From assembly GCA_029218485.1 (NCBI GenBank), contig JAQXRK010000223.1, positions 1 to 6,715 of the forward strand: a DNA stretch of 6,715 nucleotides. The letters are read 5' to 3'. Made by a program: the position numbers and the translations under genes. Source of the DNA: a bacterium. Lineage in GTDB: Bacteria; Bacillota; Clostridia; Christensenellales; CAG-138. The notes below the pieces were generated by a model. The model was not told the DNA's origin, searched no databases, and saw only the letters and a program-made list of their open reading frames with translations. Every line of letters begins with the position of its first letter. Within the stretch, counting starts at the first letter, position 1. Below are positions 1-5,214 of this stretch, piece after piece.

Positions 1-557
1 TGGCCTTTCTGCTGCTCGGACAGGTGATCGGCGAGGGCGACCGCGACCGGCTGTGGCGGCAGGTGCGCACGCAGCTCGGGTTTCTGGAGCAGCCGGACGA
101 GCTGTATGCCGATTTTTGCGCGCTCAGCAGCGTCTCGGGCGCGGAGCTGGAGGCCGCGGCGCACATTCTGGAGGCCTGCGCCTCGAGCGTCTGGATGGCG
201 GGCATGCTCAAGAATGCGGCCATGTCCGATTCCATGGTGCTGCACCTCTATATCTCGGAACACTATGCCGAGCCGCTTTCGCTGCCGGGCATTGCCCGCG
301 CGCTGTCGATGAGCAAGACCAAGCTGTGCAGCCTCGCCGCGGCAGAGGATACGACCGTGCTGGCCATGATCAACGGCAAGCGCGTGGAGGAGGCCGCGCG
401 GCTGCTCCGCCAGCGCGGGTGCACCGTGGCCGAGGCGGCGGAGCAGGTCGGCGTGCACGACCACAACTATTTTACGAAGATCTTCAAGGCGTATATGGGG
501 GAAACGCCGCGCGACTATCAAAAGCGGGCGCAAGAGGAGCGCGTTGCCCAGCGATAG
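1..557 (+). CDS. AraC-family transcriptional regulator, 5'-truncated by the window edge (possible PocR-type sensory domain)
   Basis: The reading frame is open from base 3 (Ala-Phe-Leu-Leu-Leu-Gly-Gln before the GTG at 24), so the true start lies outside the window and the GTG is probably internal. Numbering from that GTG, residues about 72-168 form an AraC/XylS DNA-binding domain with two helix-turn-helix units. The first covers about 86-108 (LSLPGIARALSMSKTKL). The second covers about 133-168 and carries the family signature: TVAEAAEQVGV, then NYFTKIFKAYMG, then TPRDY. The part before it, starting LLLGQVIGEG and followed by a helical stretch at about 25-65, resembles the end of a PocR-type ligand-binding domain. 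That is a family resemblance only and needs the missing N-terminus. The protein is a cytoplasmic DNA-binding regulator with unknown targets and ligand. A strong terminator follows, so it is not co-transcribed with the acyltransferase gene downstream. The AraC call is firm; the sensory domain is tentative. Confidence 0.88.
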   Translation, partial: AFLLLGQVIGEGDRDRLWRQVRTQLGFLEQPDELYADFCALSSVSGAELEAAAHILEACASSVWMAGMLKNAAMSDSMVLHLYISEHYAEPLSLPGIARALSMSKTKLCSLAAAEDTTVLAMINGKRVEEAARLLRQRGCTVAEAAEQVGVHDHNYFTKIFKAYMGETPRDYQKRAQEERVAQR

Positions 558-584
558 ACGCCCGTTGCCCCTCCGCGATTTCGG

Positions 585-620
585 CCGTCCGCTGATAGCA
601 GCGGACGGTTTGTTTGTTTG
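585..620 (+). terminator. Intrinsic terminator of the AraC-family gene
   Basis: A perfect 10-bp stem, CCGTCCGCTG (585-594) and CAGCGGACGG (599-608), closes on the loop ATAG. It is followed directly by the T-rich tract TTTGTTTGTTTG (609-620). It begins 27 bases after the stop codon of the regulator, as expected for a rho-independent terminator on the plus strand. The T tract is interrupted by G, which may lower efficiency. Confidence 0.85.
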
Positions 621-760
621 ATGAACGCACATTGTGGTAAATCTCGGTTTCGGCAATCGTGTCCGGGATGATCTGCGCCTTGCCGGGCCGTGCGGGCCGC
701 GGGTGGACACAGCGGCCAGGAGACGGTATGACGAAACGGCAGCTTTTTGGGGTGGAAACA
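621..760. other. Non-coding spacer between the AraC-family gene and the acyltransferase promoter
   Basis: No gene is convincing here. A 6-bp inverted repeat, GTGTCC (659-664) and GGACAC (705-710), encloses a GC-rich stretch, but it lies upstream of the mapped promoter and is probably fortuitous. An 18-codon ORF with a good ribosome binding site starts near the end of this spacer at 728 and is listed separately as doubtful. Confidence 0.6.
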
Positions 761-784
761 TTGAATTGGGCTGCCGTGTTGTAG
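728..784 (+). CDS. Possible 18-codon small ORF (doubtful)
   Basis: ATG at 728 opens an 18-codon frame (MTKRQLFGVETLNWAAVL) ending in TAG at 782-784. AGGAG (718-722) lies 5 bases upstream of the ATG, which is good Shine-Dalgarno spacing. Against it: the frame overlaps the likely -35 element and spacer of the acyltransferase promoter (761-790), no promoter is evident upstream, and a frame this short can easily occur by chance. It has no leader-peptide signature such as a run of one amino acid. It is recorded because the ribosome binding site is real in sequence terms. Confidence 0.15.
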   Translation: MTKRQLFGVETLNWAAVL

Positions 785-790
785 TATACT
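761..790 (+). promoter_or_regulatory. Sigma-A-type promoter of the acyltransferase-symporter operon
   Basis: TTGAAT (761-766) and TATACT (785-790) are separated by 18 bases and match the TTGACA/TATAAT consensus at four and five of six positions. Transcription would begin near 797, giving a leader of only about 24 bases, too short for a riboswitch. The hexamer AGTATA occurs twice (783-788 and 792-797), so an alternative -10 is possible. The TATAAT at 798-803 has no correctly spaced -35. The window's other promoter (6658-6687) has the same 18-base spacing and the same -10 hexamer. Confidence 0.65.
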
Positions 791-807
791 CAGTATATAT
801 AATTCTC

Positions 808-813
808 AGGAGG
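808..813 (+). promoter_or_regulatory. Ribosome binding site AGGAGG of the acyltransferase gene
   Basis: This is a full-consensus AGGAGG, 7 bases before the ATG at 821. It fixes that start and predicts efficient translation. Confidence 0.85.
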
Positions 814-820
814 ATCGACC

Positions 821-1981
821 ATGGCTGCCCGCAAGCCTCAGATTGCCATCCACCGGTTTCTCAAATGCACCATCGGTGGACTTGTCTGCCGCTTCCTCGG
901 GTTTTCCTCCGCGTGCTATGCGCCGGCGGCCGGGCCGATGCTGATCGTCTCCAATCACAACGCTGATCTCGACCCCGTGTTTTTGAGCATGGCGTTTCAG
1001 GAACACATGTATTTCGTCGCAAGTGAGCATATCTTTCGGTGGGGCTTCTGGTCCAGGCTCATCGTCGCGCTGTTCGATCCAATTTCACGCAGCAAGGGCA
1101 TGACGGATGCGCGCGCCGCGCTGCAAATTCTGCGCCGCCTCAAAAATGGATATAACGTCTGCCTGTTCGCCGAGGGGAACCGCTCCTACTCGGGCGTAAC
1201 CGGGCCGATCTTTGCGGCCACGGGCAAGCTGGCCAGGGCCTCGCGCGCGAGTCTCGTGACCTACCGCATCCGCGGCGGCTATCTGGCCACGCCGCGCTGG
1301 GCGCTCAGGCGCCGCCACGGCCCGGTGCATGGCGAGCTGGTGCAGGTCTATTCGCCGGAGCAGCTGCGGGCGATGACGGACGAACAGGTCAACGCCGCCA
1401 TAGCCGCCGATCTGTACGAGGACGCCTTTGAGCGCCAGGCATGCGACATGCAGCCCTATAGCGGAAAGCGGCTGGCCGAGGGCGTGGAATACGCGCTGTA
1501 CCTGTGCCCGCGCTGCGGCGGCATCGGCACGCTGCATGGCGAGGGGGATACGCTTGTGTGCAGCGGCTGCGGCCTGCGGGCGCGCTATACGGAATACGGC
1601 TTCTTCGAGGGGGAGGACGCGCCCTTTTCCAACGTGCGGGACTGGGACGCCTGGCAGGATGCGGAGCTGTCGCGGCGCATGGAGCGGGCGGCCGAAACGC
1701 CGGAGCGGACGTTCTTTTCCGACCCGGAGCAAACGCTGCTCCGGCTCGATCAGGCGCACGGCAGCCGCCGCGTGGACAGGGGCACGCTCTCGGTGAACAT
1801 GCGGACGCTCTCGGTGGGCAAAACCGCATTCCCGCTGGAGAACATTGCGGACATGGCCGTGTGCGGCCGGGGCAAGCTCGTGTTCTCCTCCGGCGCGGAG
1901 CAATATGAGATCAGCAGCAAACCGCCCTGCTGTGGGCGCAAATATACCGCATTCCTGCAAAAATGGAGAGAACTGAGGTAA
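821..1981 (+). CDS. PlsC-like lysophospholipid (1-acylglycerol-3-phosphate) acyltransferase with C-terminal zinc ribbon
   Basis: This 386-residue protein has an N-terminal acyltransferase domain (about residues 20-185) of the PlsC/LPLAT family, which moves an acyl chain onto lysophosphatidic acid or a related lysolipid at the inner face of the membrane. The HX4D motif is NHNADLDP (His46, Asp51). The block equivalent to FPEGTRS is FAEGNRS at 116-122, with Asn for the usual Thr. PISRSKG at 87-93 sits where motif II is expected. The distinctive part is the C-terminus: CPRC (229-232) and CSGC (247-250) form a four-cysteine zinc ribbon, followed by about 135 residues with no motif I recognise. Typical PlsC enzymes are near 200-250 residues, so this one is much longer. 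The start is set by AGGAGG 7 bases upstream. The next gene begins 4 bases after its stop, indicating one transcript. Acyltransferase membership is firm; the exact acceptor is inferred, and the role of the ribbon is unknown. Confidence 0.88.
   Translation: MAARKPQIAIHRFLKCTIGGLVCRFLGFSSACYAPAAGPMLIVSNHNADLDPVFLSMAFQEHMYFVASEHIFRWGFWSRLIVALFDPISRSKGMTDARAALQILRRLKNGYNVCLFAEGNRSYSGVTGPIFAATGKLARASRASLVTYRIRGGYLATPRWALRRRHGPVHGELVQVYSPEQLRAMTDEQVNAAIAADLYEDAFERQACDMQPYSGKRLAEGVEYALYLCPRCGGIGTLHGEGDTLVCSGCGLRARYTEYGFFEGEDAPFSNVRDWDAWQDAELSRRMERAAETPERTFFSDPEQTLLRLDQAHGSRRVDRGTLSVNMRTLSVGKTAFPLENIADMAVCGRGKLVFSSGAEQYEISSKPPCCGRKYTAFLQKWRELR
1975..1978 (+). promoter_or_regulatory. Ribosome binding site of the symporter gene, inside the end of the acyltransferase gene
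   Basis: GAGG lies 7 bases before the ATG at 1986, within the last codons of the acyltransferase gene, whose TAA is at 1979-1981. The arrangement suggests translational coupling and supports the chosen start. Confidence 0.7.
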
Positions 1982-1985
1982 CAAA

Positions 1986-3377
1986 ATGGAATTCAGCGCA
2001 TCCAATACCGCCCTCTGGAACATCGTGGTGCAGTTCGGTATCATTGCCGTCGCCATCATGATCGCAACGCTGCTCGGCAGAAAGCTGCCGTTCGTCCGCC
2101 GCACGCTGCTGCCAACCTCCGTGCTGGCCGGCTTTTTGCTGCTGGTGGTGCGCAATCTGGGGCTGCTCCAGCTCAACACCGATATCCTCGAGATGACCAC
2201 CTATCATGGCATTGCCATCGGCTTTATCGCCATGTCCCTGCGTATTCCGAACCGGGAGGAGAAGAATGGCGGTGGCCTGACCGGGGCGAAGAGCGGTGCG
2301 CTGATCGTCAGCACCTATCTGGTGCAGGCGCTGATCGGGCTTGTGATCTCCCTCGCGCTGGCCTATACCGTCATGCCGGGGCTGTTCAAGGCCTCGGGCA
2401 TCCTGCTGCCCATGGGATACGGGCAGGGGCCGGGGCAGGCGAACAACATCGGCTCGAGCTATGAAGCGCTCGGGTTCGGCGGCGGCCGCTCGTTCGGCCT
2501 GTCGCTGGCGGCGGCCGGGTATCTGTGCGCGTGCATCGTCGGCGTCGTGTACCTCAACATCCTCCGGCGCCGCTCCGATCGGACGCTGCCGGGCGAGCGC
2601 GGCGCGCTGGGCGCGGTCACGGTGGACGATTTTCAGCAGAAGGGGGAGATCCCGGTCGCGGAATCCATCGATCGGTTTTCCATTCAGGTCGTGCTCGTCA
2701 TCATCGTGTACCTGCTGACCTATCTCGTTTCCTATGGGATCGACGCGCTGCTCGCCGCCGTCGCGCCGGGGCTTTCCAAAACCGTTTCGCCGCTGCTCTG
2801 GGGCTTCAACTTCATCATCGGTTCGGCGCTGGCGATCCTTGTGCGCACGGTCATGAAGGCGCTGCGCCGCAGCAACATCATGACGCGCCAGTACCAGAAC
2901 AACTATCTGCTCTCGCGCATCTCCGGCGTGGCGTTCGACCTGATGATCGTGGCCGGCATCGCCTCGATCAACATCGAGGATCTCTCCGGGCTGTGGGTGC
3001 CGTTCCTGCTGATGGCGGTCGCCGGCGGCGCGGTCACGCTCCTATATCTGCGCTGGATCTGCCGGCGCATCTACCCGGACTATTATGACGAGGGTGTGGT
3101 CTCCATGTACGGCATGCTGACCGGCACGATCAGCTCCGGCGTGCTGCTGCTGCGCGAGATCGACCCGTCGTTTGAAACGCCGGCCGCCAACAACCTGGTC
3201 GTAGGCTCGGGCTTTGGCATCCTGTTCGGCGCGCCGATGCTGGTGCTCATCGGCATGGCGCCCGAGTCAACGGCCATGACGTTCACGGTGTTCGGCCTGT
3301 GCGCCGCATATCTGGCACTGCTGCTGGTGTTCCTGCTGCGGGTGGGCAGAGGAAAGCGCGAAAAGAAGCAGAAATAG
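1986..3377 (+). CDS. GltS/ESS-family sodium:glutamate-type symporter
   Basis: This 463-residue integral membrane protein has roughly ten or more hydrophobic segments, for example near residues 12-30, 43-60, 104-128, 170-191, 232-258, 267-287, 312-330, 336-356 and 407-452. Each half carries a glycine-rich loop of the kind found in the sodium:glutamate symporter family. The first is MGYGQGPGQANN (143-154). The second is YGMLTGTISSGVLLLREID (375-393) followed by PSFETPAANN. Family knowledge predicts sodium-driven uptake of glutamate or a related carboxylate through the cytoplasmic membrane. E. coli GltS is about 400 residues; the extra length here includes a hydrophilic central loop (about 192-230) and a basic C-terminal tail (RVGRGKREKKQK). 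The gene begins 4 bases after the acyltransferase stop with GAGG at good spacing, so the two form an operon ended by the terminator at 3411-3444. The family call is strong. Glutamate as substrate is inferred, since members of this clade may differ in specificity. Confidence 0.87.
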   Translation: MEFSASNTALWNIVVQFGIIAVAIMIATLLGRKLPFVRRTLLPTSVLAGFLLLVVRNLGLLQLNTDILEMTTYHGIAIGFIAMSLRIPNREEKNGGGLTGAKSGALIVSTYLVQALIGLVISLALAYTVMPGLFKASGILLPMGYGQGPGQANNIGSSYEALGFGGGRSFGLSLAAAGYLCACIVGVVYLNILRRRSDRTLPGERGALGAVTVDDFQQKGEIPVAESIDRFSIQVVLVIIVYLLTYLVSYGIDALLAAVAPGLSKTVSPLLWGFNFIIGSALAILVRTVMKALRRSNIMTRQYQNNYLLSRISGVAFDLMIVAGIASINIEDLSGLWVPFLLMAVAGGAVTLLYLRWICRRIYPDYYDEGVVSMYGMLTGTISSGVLLLREIDPSFETPAANNLVVGSGFGILFGAPMLVLIGMAPESTAMTFTVFGLCAAYLALLLVFLLRVGRGKREKKQK

Positions 3378-3410
3378 GGAAGAATCATACAAAGCGAAAC
3401 CAAAGGGCAA

Positions 3411-3444
3411 CAGCGCGTGGGAGCACCCCACGCGCTGCTTTTCT
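3411..3444 (+). terminator. Intrinsic terminator of the acyltransferase-symporter operon
   Basis: An 11-bp perfect stem, CAGCGCGTGGG (3411-3421) and CCCACGCGCTG (3427-3437), has the loop AGCAC and is followed by CTTTTCT. The T tract lies on the plus-strand exit side, 34 bases past the symporter stop. Confidence 0.85.
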
Positions 3445-3566
3445 GCAGGCGCTGCCTTTGGCGGAGCATTTTTGTGCGGCAAGGTCCGCCCCTTGAACCT
3501 TCGGCGCGCCCCCGACACCGCGCAGCCGTGTGCGACATGCCGGCCTGATGCAGCCAAGGCAACGGC
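3445..3566. other. Spacer between the two convergent terminators
   Basis: The gap between the symporter stop (3377) and the end of the minus-strand operon (3723) is 345 bases. It holds two terminators, this spacer and the 3' end of the minus-strand transcript (3601-3722). I see no gene, promoter or RNA here. Open frames that cross it on both strands lack ribosome binding sites and read as GC-rich shadow sequence. Confidence 0.6.
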
Positions 3567-3600
3567 AAAAAGGAAGGGCCGGCGCACATGGCGCCGGCCC
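3567..3600 (-). terminator. Intrinsic terminator of the DHHW-TPR/RCC1 operon
   Basis: A perfect 10-bp GC stem, GGGCCGGCGC (3576-3585) and GCGCCGGCCC (3591-3600), has a 5-base loop. On the minus strand it is followed by TTCCTTTTT (complement of 3567-3575). It lies about 120 bases past the stop of the TPR-RCC1 gene, leaving a longer 3' untranslated region than on the plus-strand operon. Confidence 0.82.
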
Positions 3601-3722
3601 GGATCAATCGGATGTCTTGGGTGGCTTGCATCGTTTGGATGGCTTGTGTGGAGCGTGCGCCGTTTCCGCACCGCTGCGCAAAAACGGCCGTTCGGGTGCG
3701 CGCCGGGGCGCGCCATGCGCGG
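3601..3722 (-). other. 3' untranslated region of the minus-strand operon, with degenerate short repeats
   Basis: Read on the minus strand, 3649-3606 contains two imperfect copies of a unit resembling CAAGCCAYCCAA, giving a weakly periodic stretch between the stop codon and the terminator. The stretch near 3695-3715 is rich in GCGCGC and self-complementary. No coding frame or RNA family is recognisable. Confidence 0.35.
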
Positions 3723-5201
3723 TCACTCCGCGGCGGCAAGGCTCCAACCGGCGGTATCGCATTGGCCGAACGCGTTATCGCCGCGCACCACGACCCGCCC
3801 GTCTTCCAGCAGCACGGCGATGTGCGTGCCGCCGGCGGCGATGGCCACCACGCCGGAAAGGTCGTCCAGCGCGATCGCATTGCGGCTCTGGAAGAAGTAC
3901 GCGAGCACCTCGCCGTTGGCGGTCAGCCCGAAGGTGCCGTTCGTGCCGGCGCAGATGGCCACGACGTCATGCCAGCCGCTCAGATCCACGGCGGTGTGCT
4001 TGACGGTGCCGTCGCTGCATAGGCCGACGGCATACCCAGTGGAGGCGTCGGCAGCGATGAGTCCGGACATGGTATCGTCCTGCGCGGAGCGGTGCGAGGC
4101 CAGCAGCTGTCCGTTGCTGCGCACCGCAACGGTCTGGTACGCGCCGCCGCCGATGGCGGTCACATCGCGCCAGCCGGTGAGCGCCTCGTTCTCCTGAAAG
4201 CCGGTGGAGAGCACCGTGCCGTCCTCGAGCAGGGCAATGGTGTTGTAATCCGTACAGGCGATGGCGGTCACGCGGCTCCATTCGCCGACGCTGCACTGCC
4301 CCTCGCTGTTTCGTCCGGCGGCGACCACCGTGCCGTCCGAGCGCAGGCCAACGGTGTGGTAAGCACCCGCGTCAATGGCCACGATATCGCTCCATTCGCC
4401 GACGTCACACTGCCCCTCGTCGTTCCGACCGGCCGCGAGCACCGTGCCATCCGGCCTGAGCGCGACCGTATGGTAGAAACCAACGGCGAGCACATGCTGC
4501 GGCAGCCGTTCGCGCACGGCGCCGAGCGCTTCCATCGCCTCCAGCGCCTCCGGGGAATAGCCCTTTGCAAGCGACAGGGCCAGCGCCGGGTCGCTGACGC
4601 CGGTCAACGCAACGGCCAGTGCTTCGGCGCGCGCACCGGCGTCCCGGTAGTCCCCAAGATCGGCGAACAGGCGGAAGGCCGCGTTCCGCTCCCCCGCGTC
4701 GAGCAGCTCGAGCGCCTCCGCATAGCGGCAGGCGTCATAGCGCTCCATGGAGTCGCCATAGCCGGAGAGCGCGTAGAACTGCGCTGCGGCGTCGGCATAG
4801 CGGCCCGCCTCAAACACATCCGCGGCCGCGCGGTAGCGGCACTCCAGAATTTGCGTGTGGCTGTCGGCATAGTCGCCGAGCGCGGAGAACAGCGCCTCCG
4901 CCTGCTCGTAGTCGCCGCCGGCCAGAACCGCGGCGGCGTTGCCGTACCGGCTCTCGAGCAGCAGCGCATCCCGCTCGTCCGTTGCGTCGAGCGCTTCGAG
5001 CAGCGAGATGGCCCGCGTATAGTTGCCATCCGCTATGGCGCGCTCCGCCCAGGCCGTGACCCAGCGGGCGCGCGTAAAGAACAGCGCGAGGCCGATGGCG
5101 GTCAGCACCAGCGCAATGCTGGTGGAGAGGATGACCGTGCGCTTGACAAATCTTTTTTCCGCCTCCGCCTGCCCGGCGGCCGGCTGCACTTCCTGTTTCA
5201 T
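3723..5201 (-). CDS. Membrane-anchored TPR-like and RCC1-repeat (beta-propeller) protein
   Basis: This 492-residue protein has three parts. Residues 1-21 are basic near the membrane (KRFVKR) and precede one hydrophobic helix (about 22-43), so by the positive-inside rule the remainder should lie outside the cell membrane. Residues about 50-230 form TPR-like helical repeats of some 37-38 residues, marked by GDYADS (109-114), GYGDS (147-151) and GDYRDA (183-188). Residues about 235-487 carry seven RCC1-like units built on the pattern H-T-V-x-L-x-x-D-G-T-V-x-x-x-G; three of them contain Gly-Gln-Cys (264, 301, 479), and units 3-6 are degenerate. Seven units match a closed RCC1 propeller, although these are the short bacterial kind. 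Such domains bind proteins; no catalytic residues are seen. The ATG lies 6 bases after the TGA of the DHHW gene, with GGTGA overlapping that stop, so the two are one operon. The domain call is strong. The ligand is unknown, and a role near the DHHW protein is inference from position. Confidence 0.87.
   Translation of the reverse strand: MKQEVQPAAGQAEAEKRFVKRTVILSTSIALVLTAIGLALFFTRARWVTAWAERAIADGNYTRAISLLEALDATDERDALLLESRYGNAAAVLAGGDYEQAEALFSALGDYADSHTQILECRYRAAADVFEAGRYADAAAQFYALSGYGDSMERYDACRYAEALELLDAGERNAAFRLFADLGDYRDAGARAEALAVALTGVSDPALALSLAKGYSPEALEAMEALGAVRERLPQHVLAVGFYHTVALRPDGTVLAAGRNDEGQCDVGEWSDIVAIDAGAYHTVGLRSDGTVVAAGRNSEGQCSVGEWSRVTAIACTDYNTIALLEDGTVLSTGFQENEALTGWRDVTAIGGGAYQTVAVRSNGQLLASHRSAQDDTMSGLIAADASTGYAVGLCSDGTVKHTAVDLSGWHDVVAICAGTNGTFGLTANGEVLAYFFQSRNAIALDDLSGVVAIAAGGTHIAVLLEDGRVVVRGDNAFGQCDTAGWSLAAAE
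4275..4482 (-). repeat. 114-bp tandem duplication encoding two propeller blades
   Basis: The 16-mer GCTCCATTCGCCGACG occurs at 4275-4290 and again at 4389-4404, exactly 114 bases (38 codons) apart, and similarity continues for about 90 bases beyond each. The encoded blades (residues 244-276 and 282-314) are identical at 25 of 33 positions, far closer than any other pair in the propeller. This indicates a comparatively recent in-frame unit duplication or gene conversion. Confidence 0.75.
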
Positions 5202-5207
5202 AACGCT

Positions 5208-5214
5208 TCACCCC
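5208..5214 (-). promoter_or_regulatory. Ribosome binding site of the TPR-RCC1 gene, overlapping the DHHW stop codon
   Basis: On the minus strand GGGGTGA (5214-5208) includes GGTGA, a match to the core of the anti-Shine-Dalgarno target. It ends 6 bases before the ATG at 5201, and its last three bases are the TGA of the upstream gene. This supports the start and suggests translational coupling. Confidence 0.65.

Noticed and set aside
659..710. Inverted repeat GTGTCC/GGACAC with a GC-rich interior, considered as a riboswitch or structured leader
   Set aside because: It lies upstream of the mapped promoter and downstream of the previous terminator, so it is probably not transcribed. The closing stem is only 6 bp.
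634..966. Plus-strand GTG frame of 110 codons
   Set aside because: It overlaps the promoter and the start of the acyltransferase gene in another frame, lacks a ribosome binding site and shows no family features.
1085..2200. Minus-strand open frame of 371 codons
   Set aside because: It lies antisense to the acyltransferase and the start of the symporter, both identified by family motifs. Its translation is low-complexity and shows no domain.
3695..3722. GCGCGC-rich self-complementary stretch considered as an extra terminator
   Set aside because: No T tract follows on either strand, and a complete minus-strand terminator lies about 100 bases further on.
3083..3880. Minus-strand frame of 265 codons running past the end of the TPR-RCC1 gene
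   Set aside because: It crosses both terminators and the 3' end of the symporter gene. The translation is compositionally typical of non-coding GC-rich sequence, and there is no start signal.
4275..4482. Regularly spaced repeats considered as a CRISPR array
   Set aside because: There are only two copies, the period is 114 bases, and the repeat is in frame within a propeller-coding region, so it is a protein repeat.
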